Origin: Candidatus Methylopumilus sp.
GTDB lineage: Bacteria; Pseudomonadota; Gammaproteobacteria; Burkholderiales; Methylophilaceae
Assembly (NCBI GenBank): GCA_024640945.1
Contig: JAHEEA010000030.1
Span: forward strand, 1 to 64,000
Reading direction: 5' to 3'
Length of the DNA: 64,000 nucleotides
In this document: positions 46,698 through 56,654 of the stretch, piece after piece
Position numbering within the stretch: position 1 is the stretch's first letter
Layout: every line of letters starts with the position of its first letter
Position numbers and translations under genes: made by a program
The notes under the pieces: generated by a model
The model's input: the letters and a program-made list of their open reading frames with translations, nothing else
Database searches by the model: none
What the model was told of the DNA's origin: nothing

Positions 46698-47783
46698 TTA
46701 ATCCTCGTTTTCGTTTTTAATCTGATATTTAAATTCTTCACTTAGGAGTAATTGTGCACCGCTAGTGACAATTTCATCATTTGCCTGAATGACAGAAGCT
46801 TGATTAAACCATCCGTCTTTGCTTGGATGCTCTGTATTAATTGGTAAGCGAACAAAGTTCTCTTTATCCTGTTTTTTATAAACCCAAGCTTTGCCGCCGT
46901 ACCAAACTACTGCTGTACTTGGAATGAGCAGTCCAGATTCTTTGCTGCTTGTTCCTTTAGTGTTGTTGCTATCGTCCATTTGGACAGTTAATCGCATGCC
47001 TGCTCTTAATTTAGGTTCAGGTGCTGTGTAATAGTAAGTTACGCCTTGTATGGTTTGATTAGCTAAGGGTGCTTCAGAAAATAGTGTTGCCTTTATAAGA
47101 TTTACTGAAGATCCAGTTGGGTAAATATTGATATTCTTGTTAGCTTTTTGTGTTGACGCATCCAAAGGGAAACTAATTAAAATTAATACGTTTTGGTGTG
47201 AGAGTAGTTTCTGAAATTCTGCACTGTTACTTTCATTGGTTGCATTTGAAGCTAATGCATCGCCCCAGTTTTGGCGAATGGTGTCACGTAAGTTTTTTGC
47301 TTCTGTTTCAGCCGCATCTAGCTTCGCTTGGTCTGACTTGTAAACTGTTTGTGCATTTAATACAACTTGATCTGAGACGTTTTTGTTGTCTTGATTGAGT
47401 TGTTGCATGCGTTTGTATTCTTGTTGGCTGCTAGTGAGTGAAGCACGTGCAATATTTGCACTCGCTTTAGCATTTAAATAGCGTGTTCTGAGCTCGATTA
47501 AGGTATCTATATTAATGACCGTACCAAGTGCATTTAATGTGTTTTGATGTTCTGAACTGCTTAACTTGGTTGTTTTGATGTCACTTTGCGCCTGGACTTC
47601 TGAACTGAGTGTGACAACCGTTGATCCTTTTTGTGCGTTCACGCGGTTGGGTGTAGCAACTTCTTCTTCCTGGGCCTCATTAAAAGCATGATATTCATCT
47701 TTGGCGTAATGGACTAAGACCCAAAATAACAAAATAATGAGTGCTGTTTGCACTGCAATAATTAAAGTAATTTTTTTATTCAT
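46698..47783 (-). CDS. RND periplasmic adaptor (membrane fusion protein)
   Basis: About 361 residues: one N-terminal anchor helix (KKITLIIAVQTALIILLFWVLVHY), a coiled-coil hairpin (about 85-175, with ARASLTSSQQEYKRMQQLNQDN) and a beta-barrel domain (KLRAGMRLTVQMDD, LLIPSTAVVWYGGKAWVYK). It connects the pump to the outer-membrane factor. ATG 47783 is preferred because AGGAATA lies just before it and the anchor follows; a longer frame from 47858 would add 25 residues overlapping the upstream gene. There is no His/Met-rich metal-binding N-terminus as in some CusB/CzcB relatives. Confidence 0.88.
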   Translation of the reverse strand: MNKKITLIIAVQTALIILLFWVLVHYAKDEYHAFNEAQEEEVATPNRVNAQKGSTVVTLSSEVQAQSDIKTTKLSSSEHQNTLNALGTVINIDTLIELRTRYLNAKASANIARASLTSSQQEYKRMQQLNQDNKNVSDQVVLNAQTVYKSDQAKLDAAETEAKNLRDTIRQNWGDALASNATNESNSAEFQKLLSHQNVLILISFPLDASTQKANKNINIYPTGSSVNLIKATLFSEAPLANQTIQGVTYYYTAPEPKLRAGMRLTVQMDDSNNTKGTSSKESGLLIPSTAVVWYGGKAWVYKKQDKENFVRLPINTEHPSKDGWFNQASVIQANDEIVTSGAQLLLSEEFKYQIKNENED

Positions 47784-47826
47784 TATTATTCCTGCGTTTA
47801 ATTTTGGTGCTTTGACATAGGGGTCT

Positions 47827-49242
47827 TTAATTCTTAGCGCTAGCTTTTTCAATTTCAATGTCGGTTGCTAATGGTTTTTGAATTACATCTTCTAATGCAA
47901 TCCTTGCTAATTGGAATTTATAGCGAACAGTAAGACGATTCTGTTCAGCGATGACATTTTCTAGTTGCGTGCTTGTAAGCATTAAGCGGTCTGCAATACC
48001 CGCGTTAAACTGTTGTTCTGTTTGTTGTGTGCGAGCTTGTTGAGTTAATACTAGATTCTCAGCGCCTGAAAGGGCGCTAAAGCTTGCCATGTAAGTTGCT
48101 TTTGCTTGATTCAGCTCGCTGATGACTTTAGCTTGAGCAACGTTAAATTGAGCAGCTTCTACATCTCTTAACGCATTGGCTTCTGCAATTAAGCCTCTGT
48201 TTTTATTTAATAGGGTAATGATGCTACCTATGCCAAGAGACCAAATTTTGTCACCTTGGTCGTATGTGTAGCTTGGGCTCAGGGTTAGGTCTGGATATTG
48301 ACGTGCAATCTCAAGTCTTAGTTTTGATTCCGCAGCTTGGTAGCGTGCTAATGATGAGCGTAAATCTAAACGGTTCAGCAAAGCTTCGTCTTGTAGCTTA
48401 TCTTCAATGTTTACGGCGTTAGTTGGAGTTTCATTCAATAGCGATAAATTCAGATTCAAAGATTTGAATGTTTGAATGGACAAACCCGCATCGCTTGCTA
48501 ATGCTGCATAGAGTCCAGGCGTTCTACCTTGCTCGCTAGTCAGATTTTGTTGAGCTTTTTGTAACGCGATTCTAGCGTTATTCAGATCGATATTCGATGC
48601 AATGCCTGCATCAACTCTTTTTTCTAGCATTTCAACAATTGCCATACGCAAATCTACTTCTTTTTGTAAGGTAGCTGTTTGCTGAAGAGAATATACGTAT
48701 TCAAGTAGCGATTTTGCTAGTCGCGTCCTGACTTGCCATGCTTTTTGGGCAATATTAATACGAGCTGCTTCTGATAGGTTTGCTGCACGGTCTATTCTGG
48801 CTTCACTTTTGCCAGCGGTGATGACGCCTATTTCAATGCCAAGGCCATACGTCCATGGTGAGGTGTCGATGTTATTTTTGGTGTTTTTGCCTGCGCTGGC
48901 AGAAATCTTTGGATCAATGCGTTCGCTGGCTGTAATTTCACTGGATTGTGCTGCGCGCCATTCGCTACGGGCTAAATCTAAATCGGGATGGAAAAATAGA
49001 GCGCTATAGCTTAATTCCCTTAAACTCCAGTTTTGAATGGGCAGTGATGATTGCGGATAGTTTTGTTCAATCAAATAGTCATTAAATGCTTCGCTACGAG
49101 GCGTTTGTTGTTCATAACGATTTTTGGTTTCTTCTGGCTTTATTGGTTTTGGTAAGTAAGCTTGAAAGCCACAAGCTATCAATGACGCGGATAAAGCGAC
49201 GATAGCTAGACTTCGTATGTGTTTTAATTTTGAAGATTTCAA
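47827..49242 (-). CDS. TolC-family outer-membrane efflux lipoprotein
   Basis: A 471-residue outer-membrane factor. The signal peptide ends at a lipobox LIAC with Cys24, and two OEP repeats follow (LARSEWRAAQSSEITASERIDPKISA and the C-terminal AKATYMASFSALSGAENLV). It is the exit duct of the tripartite pump encoded downstream. The start is TTG at 49242, preceded by GGAAAGG; no in-frame ATG precedes the signal peptide. First gene of the efflux operon, transcribed away from tRNA-Leu. Confidence 0.88.
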   Translation of the reverse strand: MKSSKLKHIRSLAIVALSASLIACGFQAYLPKPIKPEETKNRYEQQTPRSEAFNDYLIEQNYPQSSLPIQNWSLRELSYSALFFHPDLDLARSEWRAAQSSEITASERIDPKISASAGKNTKNNIDTSPWTYGLGIEIGVITAGKSEARIDRAANLSEAARINIAQKAWQVRTRLAKSLLEYVYSLQQTATLQKEVDLRMAIVEMLEKRVDAGIASNIDLNNARIALQKAQQNLTSEQGRTPGLYAALASDAGLSIQTFKSLNLNLSLLNETPTNAVNIEDKLQDEALLNRLDLRSSLARYQAAESKLRLEIARQYPDLTLSPSYTYDQGDKIWSLGIGSIITLLNKNRGLIAEANALRDVEAAQFNVAQAKVISELNQAKATYMASFSALSGAENLVLTQQARTQQTEQQFNAGIADRLMLTSTQLENVIAEQNRLTVRYKFQLARIALEDVIQKPLATDIEIEKASAKN

Positions 49243-49367
49243 TCTTAATTAGCCTTTCCTAAGCACAGCGATATTACATGCAGTGCGGATATCAAGCAAT
49301 TTTAAGCTGATATTCATATTTATATAGAGTTTTTGATTTAGGTGTTTTCCATAGATGAACATTGCTA

Positions 49368-49373
49368 TATAAT
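49368..49373 (+). promoter_or_regulatory. -10 element of tRNA-Leu
   Basis: A perfect TATAAT 61 bases before the mature tRNA. TTTCCA at 49346-49351 is a weak -35 at 16-base spacing. Confidence 0.55.
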
Positions 49374-49434
49374 GCGTGCCTTCGTTGGGGTTGGCGCCTT
49401 AATGAAACATAAAAAAATCTTTTTATGACTACCT

Positions 49435-49519
49435 GCGAGAGTGGCGGAATTGGTAGACGCACTGGATTTAGGTTCCAGCGCCGCAAGGCGTGAGAGTTCG
49501 AGTCTCTCCTTTCGCACCA
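49435..49519 (+). tRNA. tRNA-Leu(UAG)
   Basis: 85 nt with encoded CCA. Acceptor GCGAGAG pairs with CTTTCGC (one G-T), anticodon stem CTGGA/TCCAG encloses TTTAGGT with TAG at 49469-49471, the class II variable arm is CGCCGCAAGGCGT, and the T loop is TTCGAGT. Confidence 0.97.
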
Positions 49520-49647
49520 TCGGTTTTGTTTCAAAATAAATACATTTAAGTTTTTCAGCGCGATTTTGGGATCAATGGCGTTCACGCAATCACGCTTATT
49601 AATGTGCTTTTTATTGTCCTTTGGCGCGTTATCAAAAAAATCTCCTG

Positions 49648-49656
49648 TGCTATAAT
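49648..49656 (+). promoter_or_regulatory. Extended -10 promoter for tig-clpPX
   Basis: TGCTATAAT (TGn plus perfect TATAAT) lies about 113 bases before the trigger factor start. The long leader of about 105 bases shows no obvious riboswitch. Confidence 0.5.
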
Positions 49657-49768
49657 TCCCAGCTTTATTATTTGAGCGAATGGCGCGGGTAGAATTTTTA
49701 GAATAAAAAATATCCCGTTAAATTCATCATTTTTACGAACACACTTCTAGAATTAAGGAACACAGCTC

Positions 49769-51073
49769 ATGTCAGCAACCGTTGAAATCATCAGCAGCTT
49801 AGAACGTCGTATGACGGTAACCGTGCCGATGAAACCACTTGAAGATGAAATGAATCAACGTATTAATCAGTTGAGTCGTACTGCAAAAGTACAAGGTTTC
49901 CGTCCTGGCAAAGTGCCATTGCATATGGTGCAGCAACAATATGGCGCACAAGTGCGTGATGAAGTGTTAAGCAATGCTGTTGAGCGTAGTTTCTCTGAAG
50001 GCGTTGAAGAAAATAAGCTGCGCGTAGCTGGTTTCCCAAATATTGAGCATAAACCATTTGCCGAAGCTGCGACTGAACTTGAGTACGTTGCAACATTTGA
50101 AGTATTTCCTGAAGTGGAAATTGCTGATTTAAGTAAAGCTAAGATTGAGCGCCCAGTATTGGAAGTGTCTGATGCTGATGTGCAAAAAACATTAGACGTA
50201 TTGATTAAACAACGTGCAACATTTGCACCTGTTAAACGCGCTGCCAAAAAGGGCGATAAGGTTAAATTAAGCCTTTCAGCGTCTATTGATGGTCAAGAAG
50301 TTGAAAGTACTGGTAACCAAACAATTGATTTGGTTTTAGGTGAAGGTGGTCGAGTTGCTGACTTTGATGACAATTTGACTGGTTTGAAGGCTGATGCTGA
50401 AAAAACATTTGATATTACTTACCCTGCAGACCACCAACCAGAGCAATTAGCTGGCAAAACAGTTTCTTACAAAGTGACTGTAAAAGAAGTTGCAGAAACT
50501 AAACTACCTGAAATTGATGCTGATTTCGCACGCAACCTAGGCGTTGCTGATGGTGATGTTGCAAAAATGAAAGCTGAAATTAAAGAAAGCTTAAGCCAGG
50601 AAGTTGAAAAACGTGTTCGCGCTAAGGTGAAAGAGCAAGTGTTTGATGTATTGGTAAGTAATGCTAAGTTTGAATTGCCTAAAGCATTAATCGGTATGGA
50701 AATTGATCGATTGATGCAAATGTCACGTCAAAATCTACAACAACGCGGTGTAGATTTAGCTAATGTGACGCTTGAGCCTTCAATGTTCGAAGAGCAAGCT
50801 AAACGTGGCGCAACATTACGTCTAGTATTGATGGACTTGGTTAATAAGCATTCTCTACAAGCTAATGCTGATCAAGTTCGAGCAATGGTTGATCAGTTCT
50901 CAGTAAGCTTTGAGCGCCCTGAAGATGTTGTGCGTTGGTACTATGATGATGTTAAACGTCTTGATGAGCCAGCAGCCCTAGCGACTGAAGAGAATGTTGT
51001 GGCATGGGTTTTAGCTGCAGCTAAAGCAACAGATAAAAAAGTTAAATTTGATGATTTAATGGGGAATGCTTAA
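49769..51073 (+). CDS. tig: Trigger factor
   Basis: A 434-residue ribosome-bound chaperone. The N-terminal ribosome-docking segment is [16 protein letters not shown] (about 44-59, a variant of the GFRxGKxP signature), a central FKBP-type prolyl isomerase domain spans about 155-245, and a long helical C-terminal cradle follows. It heads tig-clpP-clpX-lon, linking folding at the exit tunnel with proteolysis. The stop shares a base with the clpP start (TAATG). ATG 49769 follows AAGGAA. Confidence 0.97.
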   Translation: MSATVEIISSLERRMTVTVPMKPLEDEMNQRINQLSRTAKVQGFRPGKVPLHMVQQQYGAQVRDEVLSNAVERSFSEGVEENKLRVAGFPNIEHKPFAEAATELEYVATFEVFPEVEIADLSKAKIERPVLEVSDADVQKTLDVLIKQRATFAPVKRAAKKGDKVKLSLSASIDGQEVESTGNQTIDLVLGEGGRVADFDDNLTGLKADAEKTFDITYPADHQPEQLAGKTVSYKVTVKEVAETKLPEIDADFARNLGVADGDVAKMKAEIKESLSQEVEKRVRAKVKEQVFDVLVSNAKFELPKALIGMEIDRLMQMSRQNLQQRGVDLANVTLEPSMFEEQAKRGATLRLVLMDLVNKHSLQANADQVRAMVDQFSVSFERPEDVVRWYYDDVKRLDEPAALATEENVVAWVLAAAKATDKKVKFDDLMGNA

Positions 51074-51726
51074 TGCATAAGCAACATCATCCAGAACTTG
51101 GTGGAATGGAATCTAATTTAGAGGCTCAAGGTCTTGGTTATATTCCTATGGTGGTCGAGCAGAGCGGTCGCGGTGAGCGCTCTTACGACATCTATTCTAG
51201 ATTGCTAAAAGAACGTGTCATTTTCTTGGTTGGACCAGTCAATGATATGTCTGCAAACTTAGTTGTGGCTCAGATGTTGTTTTTAGAGGCTGAAAATCCT
51301 GATAAGGATATTTACCTTTATATTAATTCTCCAGGTGGTTCGGTGACTGCAGGCATGTCTATTTATGACACCATGCAGTTTATCAAGCCAGATGTAAGCA
51401 CTTTATGTATTGGTCAAGCAGCGAGTATGGGTGCCTTTTTATTGGCGGCAGGTGCGAAAAACAAACGTTTTAGTTTGCCTAATTCACGCATCATGATTCA
51501 TCAGCCATCAGGTGGTTTCCAAGGTCAATCAACAGATATTGAAATTCATGCAAAAGAAATTCTTTATTTGCGTGCGAAACTTAACGATATCTTGGCGCAC
51601 CATACAGGTAGAACAGCAGATGAGATTGATCGTGATACTGAACGTGATAATTTCATGAGTGCTGATCAATCAGTGAGTTATGGTTTGATTGATCGTGTGA
51701 TTAACAGCCGTTCTGACGCTGTTTAA
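51073..51726 (+). CDS. clpP: ATP-dependent Clp protease proteolytic subunit
   Basis: A 217-residue serine peptidase that forms the 14-mer chamber used by ClpX and ClpA. The catalytic Ser lies in [11 protein letters not shown] (near 118), the His in [11 protein letters not shown] (near 143) and the Asp further on in [11 protein letters not shown]. The first 20 or so residues are likely a processed propeptide. Translationally coupled to tig; clpX follows after 41 bases. Confidence 0.97.
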   Translation: MHKQHHPELGGMESNLEAQGLGYIPMVVEQSGRGERSYDIYSRLLKERVIFLVGPVNDMSANLVVAQMLFLEAENPDKDIYLYINSPGGSVTAGMSIYDTMQFIKPDVSTLCIGQAASMGAFLLAAGAKNKRFSLPNSRIMIHQPSGGFQGQSTDIEIHAKEILYLRAKLNDILAHHTGRTADEIDRDTERDNFMSADQSVSYGLIDRVINSRSDAV

Positions 51727-51767
51727 TTCTTGCTATAACTACTCCCTCTAGTAATTAGGAATAATGA

Positions 51768-53039
51768 ATGACTACTGAAGTAACAGACGAAAAACTACTT
51801 TATTGTTCGTTTTGTGGCAAAAGTCAGCATGAAGTTAAGAAACTGATTGCGGGCCCGTCAGTATTTATTTGTGATGAGTGCGTAGATCTTTGTAATGACA
51901 TTATTCTTGAAGAGGCGCAAACAAACGCTGATGGAGAAGAAAGTGTTAAGAAAAGTTTACCTACGCCTAAAGAGATTTGTGAGATTTTAGGTCAGTATGT
52001 GATTGGACAGGATCAGGCTAAGAAGAGCTTGGCTGTTGCTGTTTACAATCATTACAAGCGCTTAGATCAACCATCATCTAAAGATGATGTTGAGATTGCT
52101 AAAAGTAATATCTTGATTATTGGTCCAACTGGCTCTGGTAAAACATTGCTTGCTCAAACATTGGCACGTTTATTGGATGTGCCTTTTGTGATGGCTGACG
52201 CGACTACATTGACTGAAGCTGGTTATGTGGGTGAAGACGTCGAGAACATCATGCAAAAACTTTTGCAGAAATGTGATTACGATATTGAGAAGGCTCAGCG
52301 TGGTATCGTCTACATCGATGAAATCGATAAAATCTCTCGTAAATCTGACAATCCATCTATTACACGTGATGTTTCAGGTGAGGGCGTGCAACAAGCTTTG
52401 CTTAAATTGATTGAAGGCACTGTGGCTTCTGTACCTCCACAAGGTGGTCGTAAACATCCCAATCAAGAGTTTGTGCAATTAGACACCAAGAATATCTTGT
52501 TTATTTGTGGCGGTGCATTTGACGGCTTAGATAAAGTGATTCGTCGCCGTTCTGAAAAAGGTGGTATTGGTTTTGGCGCTGAAGTTAAGAGCAAAGAAGA
52601 TTCTCGTGCCATTGGTGAAGTGTTACGTGATGTTGAGCCTGAGGATTTGATTAAGTTTGGCTTGATTCCTGAGTTTGTTGGTCGTTTGCCAGCAATTGCA
52701 ACATTAGAGTCATTAGACGAAGATGCTTTAATGACAATCTTGGTTGAGCCAAAAAATGCCCTAACCAAACAATTTGCTAAATTGTTTGAGATGGAAGGTG
52801 TTGAGTTAGAGTTCCGTGAACCGGCACTGCGTTTAATCTCTAAGAAAGCTTTGGAGCGTAAAACAGGTGCACGTGGTTTACGTTCCATTATGGAACATTC
52901 ATTGCTGCAAATTATGTTTGATTTGCCTTCTATACAAAACTTGAGCAAAGTGGTGGTAGACGAGGGCGTGATTAGTGGTGCAAATCCACCTATCATGATT
53001 TATTCGGATGAAAATAAATTAGCAGAGTCAGCAAGCTAA
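51768..53039 (+). CDS. clpX: ClpX unfoldase
   Basis: A 423-residue AAA+ ATPase that unfolds substrates for ClpP. The N-terminal zinc domain is CSFCGK...CDEC (about 13-37), Walker [13 protein letters not shown] (near 123), Walker [10 protein letters not shown] (near 184), the IGFG ClpP-binding loop in [14 protein letters not shown], and sensor 2 in [12 protein letters not shown]. Preceded by AGGAATA. Full length. Confidence 0.97.
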   Translation: MTTEVTDEKLLYCSFCGKSQHEVKKLIAGPSVFICDECVDLCNDIILEEAQTNADGEESVKKSLPTPKEICEILGQYVIGQDQAKKSLAVAVYNHYKRLDQPSSKDDVEIAKSNILIIGPTGSGKTLLAQTLARLLDVPFVMADATTLTEAGYVGEDVENIMQKLLQKCDYDIEKAQRGIVYIDEIDKISRKSDNPSITRDVSGEGVQQALLKLIEGTVASVPPQGGRKHPNQEFVQLDTKNILFICGGAFDGLDKVIRRRSEKGGIGFGAEVKSKEDSRAIGEVLRDVEPEDLIKFGLIPEFVGRLPAIATLESLDEDALMTILVEPKNALTKQFAKLFEMEGVELEFREPALRLISKKALERKTGARGLRSIMEHSLLQIMFDLPSIQNLSKVVVDEGVISGANPPIMIYSDENKLAESAS

Positions 53040-53081
53040 GTTTTTAGTAATTTAAGCAATTCGTAGTCATAAAATATTTTG

Positions 53082-53104
53082 CGCTGGCACTTGAAGCGCC
53101 AGCG
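53082..53104 (+). repeat. Hairpin between clpX and lon overlapping the heat-shock promoter
   Basis: CGCTGGC (53082-53088) pairs with GCCAGCG (53098-53104) around a nine-base loop. There is no T-run, so it is not a standard terminator. It contains the CTTGAA of the proposed sigma-32 promoter in its loop. Confidence 0.55.
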
Positions 53105-53117
53105 TATGACCCCAATT
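53090..53117 (+). promoter_or_regulatory. Heat-shock (sigma-32) promoter of lon
   Basis: CTTGAA (53090-53095), a 14-base spacer, and CCCCAATT (53110-53117) match the RpoH consensus CTTGAAA-N11-16-CCCCATNT well, and lon is a classic RpoH target. The start of lon lies 56 bases further. Confidence 0.75.
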
Positions 53118-53172
53118 ACTTGGTATTAGTGAACTGTGTGAGCAGTTCAGAACCAACGCTGAAGGTGTTTCC

Positions 53173-55611
53173 ATGACAGAACAAACATTACCTACTTTTT
53201 CACCAGACTCTGGTTTGATGCCATTATTGCCTTTGCGCGATGTGGTGGTCTATCCACATTTGGTGATTCCTCTTTTTGTTGGGCGTGCAAAGTCTGTTAA
53301 GGCGCTTGAGCTGGCTTCCGAAGGTAATAAAGAAATTCTATTGGTTGCACAAAAGTCAGCCAACAAAGATGAGCCTGACGAGTCTGATTTATACGAGGTT
53401 GGTACAGTTGCGACTGTATTGCAAATGCTTAAACTGCCTGATGGCACTGTAAAAGTATTGGTCGAAGGTTTGCATCGTGCAAAAGTTGTTGGCTTTACAG
53501 ATACTGTTGATTGCTTTGCAGCTAAGGCAGAGGCGATTGCAGATCTTACTGAAGATGACAATGAAACGCAGGCTTTAATGCGTACCGTTTTTACGCAGTT
53601 CGACCAGTACGTCAAACTTAATAAAAAAATTCCCCCTGAAATTTTGACATCATTAGCCACGATTGATGACGCTGGTCGTTTGGCCGATACAATCACTGCA
53701 CATCTAACGTTGAAGCTAGAAGAGAAGCAAAGCATCTTGGAGATGTTTAGTGTATCTCAGCGTTTGGAGCATTTATTAAGTCTGCTTGAAGCTGAGATTG
53801 ATATCTTGCAGGTTGAGAAGCGTATTCGTGGTCGTGTTAAACGCCAAATGGAAAAGAGTCAGCGTGAGTACTATTTGAATGAGCAAGTAAAAGCGATTCA
53901 AAAAGAACTTGGGGAGCAAGATGAGAATGCAGATATTGATGAATTAGCTAAGCGCATTGAAGCTGCAAAAATGCCAAAAGAAGCCTTCGATAAAGCTAGT
54001 TCTGAAATGAAGAAGTTGAAAATGATGTCTCCGATGTCTGCTGAAGCCAGTGTGGTGCGTAACTATATTGAAATATTAGTTAATTTGCCTTGGAAAAAGA
54101 AAACCAAGATTAGTAAAGACTTGCAAGCCGCAAAGCGTATCTTGGATGAGGATCACTATGGCTTGGAAAAGGTTAAAGAGCGTATTGTTGAATATCTTGC
54201 TGTGCAACAACGCGTTGATAAGTCTAAGGCTCCAATCCTTTGTCTAGTAGGGCCTCCAGGGGTTGGTAAAACTTCACTTGGGCAGAGTATTGCTAAGGCA
54301 ATTAACCGAAAATTCGTACGTGTTGCCTTAGGTGGCGTGCGTGATGAATCAGAGATTCGTGGACATCGTCGTACTTACATTGGATCTATGCCAGGTAAGG
54401 TACTGCAAAGTATGGCTAAAGTGGCCGTTAAAAATCCTTTATTCCTATTGGATGAAGTAGATAAGATGGGGCAAGACTCTCGAGGAGATCCTTCTTCAGC
54501 TTTGTTGGAGGTTTTAGATCCAGAGCAAAATCATACATTCGTAGATCACTACGTTGAGGTTGAATATGACTTGTCTGATGTGATGTTCGTTGCCACATCT
54601 AATTCGCTCAATATTCCTGAGGCGCTATTGGATCGTATGGAAGTTATCCGTCTAGCGGGTTATACCGAGGATGAAAAGCTCAATATTGCGATGCGATATT
54701 TATTGCCTAAACAATACAAAGCACATGGTTTGAAAGAAAAAGAAATTACTATCTCTGAAGATACTGTGAGAGAGATTATTCAGTACTACACACGTGAAGC
54801 AGGCGTGCGTAGCCTTGATCGAGAAATTTCTAAGATTTGCCGTAAGGTCGTGACTGAGCTATTGACTGCGAAAAAAGAAGCTTCAAAAGATGAAGTGCTG
54901 AATCAAGTGAATGTGACTCCAGATAATTTAGAAAACTATTTGGGTGTTAAGATCTTTGATTACGGTCTAGCAGCAAAAGAAAATCAAATTGGTCAGGTTA
55001 CTGGTTTGGCTTGGACGCAGGTGGGTGGTGATTTGCTGACTATTGAGTCCGTGGTGATGCCGGGTAAAGGTAAAACCATTACTACAGGTAAGCTGGGTGA
55101 GGTCATGCAAGAGTCTATTCAAGCTGCGATGAGCGTCGTGCGTACGCGTGCCAAACGTTTGGGTATCCCTGAAGATTTCTATGAAAAAAATGATATTCAT
55201 ATTCACTTTCCAGAAGGTGCCACACCTAAAGATGGGCCAAGTGCAGGTATTGGCATTACTACCGCATTGGTTTCTGTATTAACTAATATTCCTGTGCGTG
55301 CTGATGTTGCAATGACGGGTGAAATTACTTTGCGTGGTGAAGTGTTGCCAATTGGTGGTTTGAAAGAAAAGCTTTTGGCAGCGCATCGTGGCGGAATTAA
55401 AACTGTATTGATTCCTGAGCAGAATGTGAAGGATCTTACTGAGATTCCTGACAACATTAAGAATTGCTTAGTCATTCACCCAGTGAAGTGGATAGATGAA
55501 GTTCTTGAGTACGCATTAGAGCGTATGCCTCAAAGTGTTGAAAATGTTGTTGCGCCAGAAGTGTTATCTGAAGCGCAAGTGGTTGAAGTTTCTACAATCA
55601 CAAAACATTAA
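53173..55611 (+). CDS. lon: ATP-dependent protease Lon
   Basis: An 812-residue protease: N-terminal substrate domain ([23 protein letters not shown], in the form [12 protein letters not shown] at about 16-27), Walker [13 protein letters not shown] (near 357), Walker [13 protein letters not shown], and the Ser-Lys dyad with Ser in [12 protein letters not shown] (near 689) and Lys in [14 protein letters not shown]. It degrades misfolded and regulatory proteins. Preceded by GAAGGTG as ribosome site and a heat-shock promoter. Two tRNA genes follow. Confidence 0.97.
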   Translation: MTEQTLPTFSPDSGLMPLLPLRDVVVYPHLVIPLFVGRAKSVKALELASEGNKEILLVAQKSANKDEPDESDLYEVGTVATVLQMLKLPDGTVKVLVEGLHRAKVVGFTDTVDCFAAKAEAIADLTEDDNETQALMRTVFTQFDQYVKLNKKIPPEILTSLATIDDAGRLADTITAHLTLKLEEKQSILEMFSVSQRLEHLLSLLEAEIDILQVEKRIRGRVKRQMEKSQREYYLNEQVKAIQKELGEQDENADIDELAKRIEAAKMPKEAFDKASSEMKKLKMMSPMSAEASVVRNYIEILVNLPWKKKTKISKDLQAAKRILDEDHYGLEKVKERIVEYLAVQQRVDKSKAPILCLVGPPGVGKTSLGQSIAKAINRKFVRVALGGVRDESEIRGHRRTYIGSMPGKVLQSMAKVAVKNPLFLLDEVDKMGQDSRGDPSSALLEVLDPEQNHTFVDHYVEVEYDLSDVMFVATSNSLNIPEALLDRMEVIRLAGYTEDEKLNIAMRYLLPKQYKAHGLKEKEITISEDTVREIIQYYTREAGVRSLDREISKICRKVVTELLTAKKEASKDEVLNQVNVTPDNLENYLGVKIFDYGLAAKENQIGQVTGLAWTQVGGDLLTIESVVMPGKGKTITTGKLGEVMQESIQAAMSVVRTRAKRLGIPEDFYEKNDIHIHFPEGATPKDGPSAGIGITTALVSVLTNIPVRADVAMTGEITLRGEVLPIGGLKEKLLAAHRGGIKTVLIPEQNVKDLTEIPDNIKNCLVIHPVKWIDEVLEYALERMPQSVENVVAPEVLSEAQVVEVSTITKH

Positions 55612-55680
55612 TTGCAAATAGCTAAAATTATCGTACATTGGGGCTAGCAAAACGCTCAAACATATTGTAATATAGCGCTC

Positions 55681-55696
55681 TTCGTTGGTTAACGAA
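55681..55696 (+). repeat. Small hairpin just upstream of tRNA-Val
   Basis: TTCGTT and AACGAA pair around GGTT, ending one base before the mature tRNA. It may shape the pre-tRNA leader for RNase P or a pause; low certainty. Confidence 0.35.
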
Positions 55697-55697
55697 T

Positions 55698-55773
55698 GGG
55701 TGATTAGCTCAGTTGGTAGAGCGTCGCCCTTACAAGGCGAATGTCGGCGGTTCGACCCCGTCATCACCCACCA
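55698..55773 (+). tRNA. tRNA-Val(UAC)
   Basis: 76 nt with encoded CCA. Acceptor GGGTGAT/ATCACCC, D arm GCTCAGTTGGTAGAGC, anticodon stem TCGCC/GGCGA with loop CTTACAA (TAC at 55731-55733), and T loop TTCGACC. Confidence 0.97.
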
Positions 55774-55829
55774 TTCAACCATCGAAAAAAGACGTTATAG
55801 ATTTTTTAAATACTGTAGCGCAAAGTTTT

Positions 55830-55906
55830 GGAGTGGTAGTTCAGTTGGTTAGAATACCGGCCTGTCACGCCGGGGGTCGCGGGTTCGAGTCCCGTCCACT
55901 CCGCCA
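55830..55906 (+). tRNA. tRNA-Asp(GUC)
   Basis: 77 nt with encoded CCA. Acceptor GGAGTGG/CCACTCC, anticodon loop CTGTCAC with GTC at 55864-55866, and T arm CGGGTTCGAGTCCCG. Probably co-transcribed with tRNA-Val 56 bases upstream. Confidence 0.97.
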
Positions 55907-55931
55907 AGAATTGCCGTCAAAAGTGATTCAT

Positions 55932-55961
55932 AAAAAAGCCTCGCGTAAGCGGGGCTTTTTT
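55932..55961 (+). terminator. Terminator of the tRNA-Val/tRNA-Asp unit
   Basis: GCCTCGC pairs with GCGGGGC around GTAA, flanked by A6 and T6. Confidence 0.88.
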
Positions 55962-55965
55962 GTTT

Positions 55966-56553
55966 TTAACTACTTTCTTTTTCTAGAGAAATTCTGAATT
56001 TCTCTAGTTTCTCTTCGTAATTTTCCGCATCGCCATAAGCTAGAAATTCTTGGTATCTTGAATGTGTTCCTATCATGGCTCTTGCATGTTTAATTGGACA
56101 GAAGTACTGTTCTGTACGGGCAATAATTTCACTCATGTATGCCATTAAGCCAGTACCATAAGCGCAATAGGTACAATGAAATTTTTCGATAAAATTTAGG
56201 TAATTAAGTTGGTGTCGGTCAAAATTAATGTAATTTGATCGTTGGACTTTTGCGATTCGATAAATGGGAAAACAACAGAACTGATAAAAGCTAACGCAGA
56301 TATCCAGTAGCATAAGTGGGAAAATCATACTGTAGATAATCGGCCCTGTAATAAGGTTTTGTGGGCGAGTCGCTAACCATCTAAAAAAATTAACTTTTAA
56401 TTTTCTATGTGCCTCTTTGATTGATTGATCAAAAATTATTTTTTTGCCTTTAAAATTAAAGCGAATTTCATGTTCTTGTTCGCGTAGAGTTTGATTGATT
56501 TCATTTTCTATTTCGGCCATTTTGGCTAAAAGAGTACGTAATTTTTCAGGCAT
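55966..56553 (-). CDS. Unrecognised membrane protein with C-x2-C motif
   Basis: 195 residues from ATG 56553 (MPEKLRTLLAKMAEIENEIN). A charged coiled-coil-like N-terminus (about 1-55) is followed by one or two membrane segments (about 68-95) and a C-terminal part with HCTYCAYGTGLMAYMSEI (Cys127, Cys130) and EQYFCPIKHAR (Cys152). The Cys/His pattern suggests a metal or thiol site; no family function is known to me. ATG 56553 has AGGA before it; the frame continues 23 codons further up without support. It diverges from the EF-hand gene. Confidence 0.78.
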   Translation of the reverse strand: MPEKLRTLLAKMAEIENEINQTLREQEHEIRFNFKGKKIIFDQSIKEAHRKLKVNFFRWLATRPQNLITGPIIYSMIFPLMLLDICVSFYQFCCFPIYRIAKVQRSNYINFDRHQLNYLNFIEKFHCTYCAYGTGLMAYMSEIIARTEQYFCPIKHARAMIGTHSRYQEFLAYGDAENYEEKLEKFRISLEKESS

Positions 56554-56609
56554 TAGGATTCCTAATATAATTGAGTGATGTGTGAAACTTATACCTTGGT
56601 TTGTCCATC

Positions 56610-56637
56610 TTAGCAGTAGCATAGTCGATACTGCTAA
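56610..56637. promoter_or_regulatory. Perfect 28-bp dyad, candidate operator
   Basis: TTAGCAGTA (56610-56618) and TACTGCTAA (56629-56637) are perfect nine-base inverted arms with a ten-base spacer, so the half-site centres lie 19 bases apart, on one face of the helix. It is located between the divergent C-x2-C membrane protein and EF-hand genes. There is no T-run, so a terminator is unlikely. Confidence 0.55.
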
Positions 56638-56654
56638 ATTTCAGACTTACTAGC

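Noticed and set aside
49292-49585. Minus-strand frame of 97 codons across tRNA-Leu
   Set aside because: It is the antisense of the tRNA gene (the well-known spurious 'RDSNSHALRRWNLNPVRLP' reading) and has no ribosome site.
55830-55965. Possible integration site at the tRNA-Asp 3' end
   Set aside because: No integrase, no repeat of the tRNA end and no foreign-looking genes follow; the next gene reads as ordinary chromosome.
55564-55997. Frames on both strands over tRNA-Val and tRNA-Asp
   Set aside because: They are readings of the tRNA genes and their flanks; the encoded peptides are typical tRNA artefacts.
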